Notes under the pieces: generated by a model | Seen by the model: the letters and a program-made list of their open reading frames with translations, nothing else | Databases searched by the model: none | What the model was told of the DNA's origin: nothing | Translations under genes and position numbers: made by a program | Shown here: positions 1 to 9,600 of the stretch, piece after piece | How the letters are laid out: each line of letters opens with the position of its first letter | How positions within the stretch are numbered: position 1 is the stretch's first letter | From: an uncultured Collinsella sp. | Lineage (GTDB): Bacteria > Actinomycetota > Coriobacteriia > Coriobacteriales > Coriobacteriaceae | NCBI GenBank assembly: GCA_900549745.1 | Contig: URPJ01000010.1 | Coordinates: forward strand, 1 to 64,000 | Reading direction: 5' to 3' | Length of the DNA stretch: 64,000 nt

Positions 1-55
1 TGCCTCCCTTTTCTCGAACCTTAATTTCAAAGTCCAAGAAATGGGATGCAGTTCA

Positions 56-124
56 TTTGCACCACATTGGTATTCCGGGGACAGGTATGTTTGCACCACA
101 TTGGTGCAGATTAACCTGTCCCCC
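56..124. repeat. Direct and inverted repeat cluster (TTGCACCA/GGGGACAGGT family)
   Basis: Two copies of TTTGCACCACATTGGT lie at 56-71 and 90-105. GGGGACAGGT at 77-86 is matched on the other strand by ACCTGTCCCC at 114-123. The same ingredients (TTGGTGC, GGGGAC, GCACCAA) recur in the palindromes at 35519-35551 and 42061-42092, so this is one member of a dispersed intergenic family. Nothing else is recognisable in 1-178. Confidence 0.75.
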
Positions 125-178
125 TTGCTCTAAATCGGGTATAAAGGCGTGCAGCATATCGAACGAAAGGCAATTTGC

Positions 179-652
179 ATGAATGATTTTATGAAGGGTC
201 GCAATGGTGCCGATGAACTCACCATCGTGATGGGTTTTGCCGGCATCGTCATCGCGATGATCGGATCGATAGCCCGCATCCAGTGGCTCAGCTGGATTGC
301 CATCGCCGTAATCGTGATTGGCGTGCTGCGCGGCCTGTCCAAAAATATCGACGCACGTCACAAGGAGAACGAGGCCTTTGTCGCCGCGACTGCAAACGTA
401 CCCGGCTTGGGCAAGTTTGTAGCTAGCTTGGGCGGCGGAGCTACAGCGGCCAACGCCTCGCGCGCAGCCGGTACTAGCATGGAAGACTTTGAACGTGCCA
501 AGCGCACAGCCAAGAAGATGTGGAAGGGCCGCAAGACCACGGCCTATCTTAAGTGCCCCAACTGCGGCCAGATGCTCTCCGTTCCCAAGGGCAAAGGCAA
601 GATCCGCGTCACCTGCCCCAAGTGCCATGCCAAGATGGAGACGCGCTCATAG
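179..652 (+). CDS. Small membrane protein with C-terminal zinc ribbon
   Basis: 157 residues of unknown function. Two hydrophobic segments (about residues 13-32 and 35-52) should anchor it in the membrane. The C-terminus carries two CxxC pairs (Cys126/129 and Cys146/149, CPNCGQ and CPKCHA), typical of a zinc ribbon. A basic, Ala/Gly-rich linker lies between. The start at 179 is preferred over 149 because GAAAGG lies 8-9 bases upstream. It is a single gene followed by a bidirectional terminator. Architecture suggests a membrane-tethered zinc-ribbon protein; no partner is visible. Confidence 0.8.
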   Translation: MNDFMKGRNGADELTIVMGFAGIVIAMIGSIARIQWLSWIAIAVIVIGVLRGLSKNIDARHKENEAFVAATANVPGLGKFVASLGGGATAANASRAAGTSMEDFERAKRTAKKMWKGRKTTAYLKCPNCGQMLSVPKGKGKIRVTCPKCHAKMETRS

Positions 653-662
653 CCACCGCACG

Positions 663-691
663 TGGGACAAATTAATCAGGTTTGTTTGTCC
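663..691. repeat. GGGACAAA palindrome
   Basis: Inverted repeat with arms GGGACAAA (664-671) and TTTGTCCC (683-690) just after the stop codon of the zinc-ribbon gene. It belongs to the GGGAC-cored intergenic palindromes seen elsewhere in the window. Confidence 0.55.
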
Positions 692-714
692 CAAATCTTA
701 AGTATTTGTTCGAT

Positions 715-752
715 AAAAAAGCCGAGGCCTCGTGTTGAGACCCCGGCTTTTT
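715..752. terminator. Bidirectional Rho-independent terminator
   Basis: A GC stem (GCCGAGG / CCCCGGC, one mismatch) is flanked by AAAAAA on the left and TTTTT on the right, so it can end transcription both of 179-652 (plus) and of the amidohydrolase gene (minus). Confidence 0.85.
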
Positions 753-768
753 GCATGCGGCAACAGAA

Positions 769-797
769 TGTGACAAAGGGACAGTCCCTTTGTCACA
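769..797. repeat. Perfect 13-bp palindrome
   Basis: Arms TGTGACAAAGGGA (769-781) and TCCCTTTGTCACA (785-797) with a 3-base centre, 17 bp beyond the 3' end of the amidohydrolase gene. There is no T-run, so it is more likely an intergenic palindromic repeat than the terminator. Confidence 0.7.
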
Positions 798-813
798 TCA
801 CTGCGTCGCACGC

Positions 814-2184
814 TTACGCCACGCCGTCGCGGGCGAGCTCCTCGGCCAGCGCCTCGGCAGGCATGGCCATGATCGCGTCGAGCTCGGTGTCAACCTCGGA
901 AATGTGCTTGACCTTCAGCTTGCGCACCAAGCCGCCGCGGCACATCACGTGCGCCGGCTCGCGCAGGGCCGACAGGTCATTCAGAGGATTCTCGCGCGTT
1001 ACCAAAATGTCGGCCGCCTTGCCGCACTCGATCGTGCCGGTCTCGTCGCCCAGGCCCAGCAGCTCGGCATTGACCTGCGTGGCCGTGTGTAGCGCAAAGG
1101 CATTGCTCACGCCGACGTACTTGGCAAAGTAAGCCACCTCGCGCCACATGTCGTACTGCGTCACGAACGGGCAGCTCGAGTCCGTGCCCAGGCCCACCTT
1201 GACGCCGGCATCCAGTGCGGCGCGGGCGCTCTCGATAATGCCCGAGCACACGATGTCACCGTTCTTCTTTTGCGTATCGGTCGAATGGGTCTTCTCCGGA
1301 TCGAGCAGTACAAACGGCAACGCCGGACTGATCGTGCAGGTCACGCTCGGTGCGCGCCCCTCGAGCTGCGTACCCGCGGCGCCGCGATACAGGTCCAAGA
1401 TCTCGGGCGTCATCGGAGCGCCATGCTCGATCGTGTCGACGCCGGCCTGAAGCGCGGCCTTTACGCCCTCAGTGCTCTCGACATGGGCCATAACCGGAAG
1501 GCCAACCTCGTGTGCCGCTTTGCACGCCGCCGCGGCGACATCGACCGGCATGCGCAGCACGCCAGGCTCTCCCACTTCGGTCGCATCGAACACGCCGCCC
1601 GTCACGAACAACTTGATGACGTCGGCACCGCGCGCATACAGGTCGCGTACCTGCTCGGCTGCCTCGGCGGGACTATTGGCTACCTGCGCGAACAAGCCTG
1701 CGCCATGACCGCCCGGCACCGTGACGCCCGTGCCCGGCGCGACAAGACGCGGACCCTGATACTTGCCGGCGTCGATGGCGTTGCGCACGGCGATGTCGGC
1801 AAACAGCGGATCGCCCGCACCACGTACCGTGGTCACGCCACTTGCCAGCTGTTGCTGGGCGCTGCCTTTGAGGATGTGGCGGACGATGGCGCGGCCCATG
1901 GGGTTGTCGAGCTTCTTCATGAGCGCGCCCGCATCGCCCGCCGAAACCGGCTTGCCCGAGCCGCACAGATGCACATGCATGTTGATGAGACCGGGCATGA
2001 GATACGCACCGGCCAGGTCGATGACCTCGGCACCCACCGGCGCCTGCGCCACGGCACTCGGGCCGATCCAGGTGATGGCGCCGCGTTCAACGGCCACAGC
2101 CATATCGAGCTGCGGCTCCATATGCTCCGAACCATCCAGAACGGTCGCATTGATAAACAACGTGGGACGATCGGCAGTCGCCAT
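814..2184 (-). CDS. Metal-dependent amidohydrolase
   Basis: 456-residue amidohydrolase-superfamily enzyme. It has the N-terminal beta-sandwich segment, an HVH metal motif after the first strand (His70/His72), a KLFVTGG segment that should hold the carboxylated lysine, then HVES and HGAP histidine strands and GTDSSCPF with the catalytic aspartate. This layout matches the imidazolonepropionase / Xaa-Pro dipeptidase-like branch; the substrate cannot be told. The start at 2184 is chosen over 2217 because GGGGAGGA sits correctly before it. It is transcribed alone and preceded by a possible operator (2210-2225). Confidence 0.85.
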   Translation of the reverse strand: MATADRPTLFINATVLDGSEHMEPQLDMAVAVERGAITWIGPSAVAQAPVGAEVIDLAGAYLMPGLINMHVHLCGSGKPVSAGDAGALMKKLDNPMGRAIVRHILKGSAQQQLASGVTTVRGAGDPLFADIAVRNAIDAGKYQGPRLVAPGTGVTVPGGHGAGLFAQVANSPAEAAEQVRDLYARGADVIKLFVTGGVFDATEVGEPGVLRMPVDVAAAACKAAHEVGLPVMAHVESTEGVKAALQAGVDTIEHGAPMTPEILDLYRGAAGTQLEGRAPSVTCTISPALPFVLLDPEKTHSTDTQKKNGDIVCSGIIESARAALDAGVKVGLGTDSSCPFVTQYDMWREVAYFAKYVGVSNAFALHTATQVNAELLGLGDETGTIECGKAADILVTRENPLNDLSALREPAHVMCRGGLVRKLKVKHISEVDTELDAIMAMPAEALAEELARDGVA

Positions 2185-2209
2185 ATCGGACTCCTCCCCC
2201 TCAATTAAC

Positions 2210-2225
2210 ATGAACATTTGTTCAT
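2210..2225. promoter_or_regulatory. Candidate operator palindrome ATGAACA-TT-TGTTCAT
   Basis: A perfect 7-bp inverted repeat separated by TT, about 25 bp upstream of the amidohydrolase start codon. Size and symmetry resemble TetR- or GntR-type operators, but no regulator gene is adjacent. Confidence 0.4.
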
Positions 2226-2338
2226 TATCACCTAGTCCAGTAGGGCTGCTGCAGACATATCGGCTAACGGAGAAAGGAGGGGAATATGAGGGAGGACGGG
2301 AGTCGATGCAGCCCTTCCCCAGCGGTGCCTACAAAACA

Positions 2339-2635
2339 TCTCAATCTGTAACAGGAGAACCGTCTTTGGGCCTCCAGATGTTACAGAACGAGATCATTCG
2401 GCAGCGGTCCAACCCTTTGTCTCAATCTGTAACAGGCAGACCGGTTTTTAGCAGCTAGATGTTACAGATTGAGATCTTTTGGCAGCCGCCGACCTTCCGT
2501 CTCGATCTATAACAGTTACGCGGCAAAACGACCCCTTGTTGTTACAGATTGAGACATTCGGTCGAGGCTGCACTTGTTCATCTCAATCTGTAACAGTTAC
2601 GGCCCCAAACGGCCTCCAGATGTTACAGATCGAGA
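2339..2635. repeat. Palindrome array 1: four 55-bp units
   Basis: Units at 2339-2393, 2420-2474, 2500-2554 and 2581-2635. Each has a 15-nt left arm like TCTCAATCTGTAACA, a 25-nt centre, and a 15-nt right arm like TGTTACAGATTGAGA. Spacers are 26, 25 and 26 bp, so starts are 80-81 bp apart and the arms alternate in orientation about every 40 bp. The unit at 2420 has perfectly complementary arms. Centres of units 3 and 4 (beginning GTTACG) look like the others read on the opposite strand. The array fills the gap between the amidohydrolase start and the stop of the nuclease-fold gene. No gene is seen in 2185-2644. Confidence 0.95.
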
Positions 2636-2644
2636 CAGACCCTC

Positions 2645-3715
2645 TCAGCGCCCGTACCACTGACGTCTCCATTCCTTAGCCAGATCAGCCCGCTGCGGAA
2701 TACCCGCCAACCTCATCTTCTCGACCAGCTTCCCAGGGTCTTTGAGCTCATCGAACGTAAACCGAAGCACCTTGTGCCCGAGCATTGTCAGATGGGATTC
2801 CCGCTGACGCTCCGCCACAAACGGATCGATCGGCTCCCGGCCCTCGCCAGTCTGCAGCGTATACTTTCCCTTTCCGTCGAGCTCGCCGATCACGCACGTC
2901 CCGTCCTCGAGCCTCCAGAAATAGTCGACGCGGAACACGCGAGTCGGATCGAGCGGATCGTAAAACTCCACTTGCAGCTGCGGCACCGGAAAGCCGTACG
3001 CGATGAAGAACGCCCGGAAGCGCGACTCGCCGCCGTTTTCGGACAGCCCGTCCGCATGCGATGCAATCACCTGCGCCCTGCGATACCCACGCCGACCTTC
3101 GCAATCGGCGCGAAGCCGCTCACACAGTTCATCGCGCGACGAACCCTTCGCCCGCAAGGCAGAATCGGCAATTGCCAACCCATAGGAAAACGGCGCACGC
3201 AACAGGCAATCCTCCACTGTGCGCCAAAACGGCGTCACCCGCACACCGTCGACGCGCTCAAGTGCATCCGCCGTCTGCGGACGCAGCAACCTACACCCAC
3301 TGCTCAACGCCGCAGAGCAGCCCGTCTTAACAAGAAAACGCGGCCCGAGCAAATCGTTCGGCACCTCCAAGCCCCACAAAAGCGCCGCGTCATAACCCCA
3401 AAACGCCCAATCGGGATGAAACTCCGCAAGCCCCTTAATAGTCCGCAGCGCTCGATCCACCGGCGTCAATGCATCCCAATCATGCTGAAAACAGAACAGA
3501 TACGACTCGGGCTCCACGATATCATCGGTCCCCACATGGCGCCGCAGCCACATGAGCTCGGCATTGTCGTGGGTTACAAGCAGCGTCCCCTGCTCGCCCG
3601 CCCCCGCGAGCCGAGCGAGCATCCTGTTTCGCGCCAATGTGTTACGAGTCGCATGTTTATGCTTGCAGACGGCACTGGACACCTTAATCACCATCACATC
3701 AGTCAAACGAGTCAT
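2645..3715 (-). CDS. AbiEi-like / DUF559 (Vsr-like nuclease fold) protein
   Basis: 356 residues. The N-terminal half resembles the winged-helix antitoxin-type region of AbiEi-family proteins (RNRMLARL, then WGYDAALLWGLEVP). The C-terminal part has a PD-(D/E)XK-like pattern of the DUF559/Vsr group: GGESRFR, then VDYFW, then GELDGKGKY, then ER.RE..L..LGHKVLRFTFDEL. Each block holds an acidic or basic residue expected of such a nuclease site. No toxin partner is adjacent. The upstream ribosome binding site is weak, so the start may lie slightly downstream. The gene sits exactly between two four-unit palindrome arrays in direct orientation. Nuclease activity is inferred from the motif only. Confidence 0.65.
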   Translation of the reverse strand: MTRLTDVMVIKVSSAVCKHKHATRNTLARNRMLARLAGAGEQGTLLVTHDNAELMWLRRHVGTDDIVEPESYLFCFQHDWDALTPVDRALRTIKGLAEFHPDWAFWGYDAALLWGLEVPNDLLGPRFLVKTGCSAALSSGCRLLRPQTADALERVDGVRVTPFWRTVEDCLLRAPFSYGLAIADSALRAKGSSRDELCERLRADCEGRRGYRRAQVIASHADGLSENGGESRFRAFFIAYGFPVPQLQVEFYDPLDPTRVFRVDYFWRLEDGTCVIGELDGKGKYTLQTGEGREPIDPFVAERQRESHLTMLGHKVLRFTFDELKDPGKLVEKMRLAGIPQRADLAKEWRRQWYGR

Positions 3716-3743
3716 CGTCTCTGTTGCCCGCCGCGTCCGTTCA

Positions 3744-4037
3744 TCTCAATCTGTAACAGGAAGACGGCATTTGAGCCTCCAGATATTACAGATCGAGATC
3801 TTTCGGCAGAGCCCAACCCTTTGTCTCAATCTGTAACAGGTAGACCGGCCTTCAGCCTCCAGGTGTTACAGATCGAGATCTTTCATCAGCAGCCAATCTT
3901 CCGTCTCGATCTGTAACAGTTACGTGGCAAAACGGCCTCCAGATGTTACAGAACGAGACATTCGGAACCACGCGCCCGTCAATCTCGATCTGTAACAGAT
4001 AGACCGTGTTTTGACAGCCAGATGTTACAGATTGAGA
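3744..4037. repeat. Palindrome array 2: four 55-bp units
   Basis: Units at 3744-3798, 3824-3878, 3904-3958 and 3983-4037, with spacers of 25, 25 and 24 bp. Unit order and spacers match array 1 position by position: the third unit again has the GTTACG-type centre, and spacer 1 ends in CAACCCTTTG in both arrays. Arrays 1 and 2 are therefore direct-repeat copies of a block of about 300 bp on either side of the nuclease-fold gene. Array 2 fills 3716-4060; no gene is seen there. Confidence 0.95.
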
Positions 4038-4060
4038 CAAACCGGCACCGGCCCCGCCCC

Positions 4061-4768
4061 CTACTCCCATTCCTGTTCGTAGATGTTGAGTGACTTCACG
4101 TACCGCCCTTGGGCACCCATGATGTCGCGAACGAGCCGCAAGAAAAAGCAGATGCGCGAGGTGTCAAAACCGTCCTGCAGGTCCTCGGGATGCACCGCGC
4201 CCGGCCCATCGACCGCCGTGTCGCTCAGGCGCGCAATGTCGTAGAGGTAGAGCTGTCCCGCTGTCAGCCAAACATCGTCGACACACGCGAGGCGCACCGC
4301 AATCGCTCCGTCGCTCCAATGCTCCTTTTGCACGATATGCGGGTCGTAGACATCAAAGCGACAGTCGGTGCGCGTGTCCTTCAGCGCAACCATACCAGTC
4401 GCAGGATCCTTGCCCAAAATGCCAAAGCGCGAAAAGTACTGCGTATCGCGCACCTGCTTAAGTCGCTCGAGCGAAGCGGGCGAAATTGACGCTGGTGGCT
4501 CGTCAACATACAGTTCGAGCAGCGTCGCACCATGGCGATAAGGGCGCTCAAACAATAGCCAATCGGTAAACGCCATGTTATAGGCCATGATTTCTTTTTG
4601 CGAGGGCTCGGCGTAATAGCTGAGCCACGGGTCGACAATGATCTCGAACTGCTCGCGCGCCGGCTCTAGGAATTGAAACTTCCGCAGCATCCAAAAATGG
4701 GCCATATCGGCAATATCGTTGCCGACAGCTTCGACCAGCTGCGCTCGGTCAAAAACATGATCAGTCAT
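4061..4768 (-). CDS. Conserved-looking hypothetical protein
   Basis: 235 residues, not recognised. It is soluble-looking (no signal peptide or membrane segment), acidic and rich in aromatic residues, for example the stretches FWMLRKFQFLEP and DPWLSYYAEPSQ. No metal or nucleotide motif stands out. An AGGAGG site in front of the ATG at 4768 makes translation credible. It is followed at its 3' end by palindrome array 2 and has no operon partner. Confidence 0.7.
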   Translation of the reverse strand: MTDHVFDRAQLVEAVGNDIADMAHFWMLRKFQFLEPAREQFEIIVDPWLSYYAEPSQKEIMAYNMAFTDWLLFERPYRHGATLLELYVDEPPASISPASLERLKQVRDTQYFSRFGILGKDPATGMVALKDTRTDCRFDVYDPHIVQKEHWSDGAIAVRLACVDDVWLTAGQLYLYDIARLSDTAVDGPGAVHPEDLQDGFDTSRICFFLRLVRDIMGAQGRYVKSLNIYEQEWE

Positions 4769-5175
4769 GGCATCCTCCTCAAACTGATGGACCTCAATTT
4801 GAGCTTACGAGGAGGGCGGACGACCGTGGCCAGCACGGGCAAAATGGGCCTCCGGCTGCAAACCAGATGCTGACCAAACACTTGGCGGAACACTTGACCG
4901 AATGAGCGCACCGTAAAGAACCAGCAGGTAGATATAGACAGCCGACCCGCCGTTTTGAGCCGCACCGGCCCGACCACCACAGAAACAGCAGAGCGCCACA
5001 ACCGCAAACGTCGACGAATGAACACCCACACGTCGACAAACGAACAGGCACCCCGCAAAGAGTGTCCCAGACTGCCGGCAAAAAAGGAACGTCCCCAGCT
5101 GCCGGCACTTGGGAACGTTCCTTTTGGGCCAGCCGTTGGGGACAGCCTTTGTCGATTCAGTTGTGGACAGTCGCC
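4769..5175. other. Intergenic region without a gene
   Basis: About 400 bp between the hypothetical gene and the gltD stop codon. The right part (5063-5145) holds GGGGAC/GCCGGCA palindromes; the rest shows nothing recognisable beyond the upstream signals of the gene at 4768. Confidence 0.6.
5063..5145. repeat. GGAACGTCCC / GCCGGCA palindrome cluster
   Basis: AAAAGGAACGTCCC (5082-5095) and GGGAACGTTCCTTTT (5111-5125) are inverted with one extra base, and CTGCCGGCA occurs twice around them. CTGCCGGCA and GGGAACGTCCCC recur at 39158-39191, so this is a dispersed family. Confidence 0.7.
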
Positions 5176-6657
<1,482 letters not shown>

Positions 6658-6662
6658 GGCAC

Positions 6663-9600
6663 TTACGCCTCCTTCTTGGTCGAAGCAACAGAGCTGGCAG
6701 CCACGGACGCAGCGCCCGCAGCACCGCCCGCGACATCAAAGCGAGCGACATCCGCGGCGCTCGCGCGACCGGTCACAATGTCAAACGCCAGCTCCTCAGC
6801 CTGCGCATGCGTCTTGCCCACGGCCTCGGCGGCGGCGACAATCGCCAGCACGCGCTCGTACTCGGTCGGAATGACCTTCACAAAGTGCTTGCTCATCGTC
6901 TCAAAGCTGTAGAGCAACTTAATGCCGCGCGGGCTCTGCGTCGCGTCCACGTGCTCCTGGATAAGCTCGCGAATCTGCGCCAGCTCGCCGGCCGTCGGGG
7001 CCTTGAGCTCAACGCTCTCGTGGTTCACGCGGGCGTCGAGCGTGCCATATTGGTCAAAAACGTAGGCCACGCCGCCTGTCATGCCGGCGGCAAAATTCTG
7101 CCCGACCTCGCCCAGGATGAGCGCCAGACCGCCCGTCATGTACTCGCAGCCATGGTTGCCGCAGCCCTCGACCACCACGGTGGCACCGGAGTTGCGCACG
7201 GCAAAACGCTGGCCGGCAAGACCGTTAATGAAGCCGCGCCCGCTCGTGGCACCAAAGAACGCAACGTTGCCCACGATGATGTTCTCGTCGAACTTGTAGG
7301 TCGCATGCGGGTTGGGGCGCACCGACACCTCGCCGCCCGAAAGGCCCTTGCCAAAGTAGTCGTTGGCGTCGCCGCACACGTTGAGCGTAATGCCGCGCGG
7401 CAGGAAGGCGCCAAAGCTCTGACCGGCCGAACCGTCGCAATCGATGGTGATGGAGCCGGTGGGCAGGCCCTCGGGATGCGCCTTGGTCACCGCGTTGCCC
7501 AAGATGGTGCCCACGCAGCGGTTGACGTTGGCGATATCGGCGCGGAAGCGAATCGGACGCAGGTGCGCACGGGCATCGGCCGTATAGGGCACAAACAACG
7601 TGGAGTCGAGCGTCTTGTCGAGCTCGCTGTCCGCGGCCATCTGCGGCAGGAAGTGGCGACCGTCGGCGCCCGGAATATGCGCACCGAACTCGCAGGTCGC
7701 GCTCGCCAGCACGGGCGACAGATCGAGCAGGTTTGCTTTGCGGTTGCCCGGGACCTCGATCTGGCGCAAGCACTCGGGATGGCCGACCATCTCGTCGACG
7801 GTGCGGAAGCCCAGACTCGCCATGACCTCGCGCAACTGCTCGGCAACAAAGAGCATAAAGTGCTCAACGTGCTCGGGCTTGCCGCGGAAGCCGCGACGCA
7901 GGCGGCAGTTTTGCGTAGCGATGCCGGCCGGGCAGGTGTCCTGCTGGCAGTCGCGCTGCATGAGGCAGCCCATCGAGATGAGCGGCATGGTCGCAAAGCC
8001 AAACTCCTCGGCGCCCAGCAAGCAGGCGACGGCGACATCGGTGCCGTCCATGAGCTTGCCGTCGGCCTCGAGCACCACGCGCGAGCGCAGGCCGTTTTGC
8101 AGCAGCGTCTGCTGGGCCTCGGCAAGGCCAAGCTCCAGCGGCAGACCGGCGTGCCAGATCGAATCACGCGCCGCGGCACCGGAGCCGCCGTTGTGGCCGC
8201 TGATCAAGATCTTGTCGGCGGCACCCTTGGCCACACCGGTGGCGATGGTGCCGACACCGGCCTCGCTGACCAGCTTGACCGACACGCGAGCGCCGGGGTT
8301 GGCGTTCTTAAGATCGAAGATCAGCTCTGCCAGGTCCTCGATGGAGTAGATGTCGTGGTGCGGCGGAGGCGAGATCAGGCCGATGCCGGGCGTGGACTGA
8401 CGGACCTCGGAAATCCAGGGGTAGACCTTCTTTCCGGGCAGGTGGCCACCCTCGCCAGGCTTGGCGCCCTGGGCCATCTTGATCTGAATCTCGAAGGCGC
8501 TGCACAGGTAGCGGCTCGTCACGCCAAAGCGCGCGCTTGCCACCTGCTTGATCGCGGAGTTCTTGGAGTCGCCGTTGGTCAGCGGGGTCTCGCGACGCGG
8601 GTCCTCGCCGCCCTCGCCCGAGTTGGAGCGGCCGTGTAGGCGGTTCATGGCGATGGCCATGCACTCGTGTGCCTCTTTGCTGATGGAGCCATACGACATG
8701 GCGCCGGTGTTAAAGCGGCGGACGATGTTGAGCGCGGGCTCGACCTCGTCGAGTGCCACCGGCGTGCGACCGTTGGCATTAAAGTCGAGCAAGTCGCGCA
8801 GGCGAACGGCACGGCCGGTGCGGTGCAGGCGGGCGCTGTACTCCTTAAAGGTGTCGTAGCTGTCCTCACGGCAGGCGGTCTGCAGCAAGTAGACAGTCTG
8901 CGGATCGATGAGGTGATCCTCGCCGCCAAGCGGGCGCCACTTGGTCAGGCCCAGCGTGGGCAGTTGATCGGGAGCCGGGCTCTTAAGGATAGCGAGCGCG
9001 GCGTCGTAGCGCTCGTTTTGCTCGCGCTCAACGTCCTCAACGCCCATACCGCCCACACGGCTCACCGTGCCAGCGAAGTACGCGTTGACGAACTCCGGCG
9101 TAAAGCCGACGGCCTCAAAGATTTGCGCGGAGTGGTAGCTCTGCACCGTGGAGATGCCCATCTTGGACATGATGGAGACGATGCCCGCCGTCGCGGCCTT
9201 GTTGTAATTGGCGATGCCCTGCTCGGCCGTCACGTCCAAGTCGCCGCGTGCCGCCAGATTGCGGATGCACGCATGCGCGTTGTACGGGTAGATACCGCTT
9301 GCGGAGTAGCCCACCAGCGCCGCAAAGTCGTGCGGAGACACGGCATCGCCGCACTCCACCACGATATCGGCAAAGGTGCGCACGCCGGCACGGATCAGGT
9401 GGTTGTGCACGCAGCCCACGGCGAGCAGCGACGGCACGGGCACCTCGCCCGCAGCGGCACGGTCGCTCAGCACCACGATGTTCACGCCATCGCGAACCGC
9501 AGCCTCGACGTCTTCGGCAAGCTGCTTGAGCGCAGCCTGCAGCGCGCCCTCACCCGCGTCGCGACGGTACACGGCACGGAACCGGCGGGTCTTAAAGCCA

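Noticed and set aside
2339..4037. CRISPR array
   Set aside because: The 15-mers alternate in orientation, the sequences between them are themselves conserved rather than unique, and no cas gene is present.
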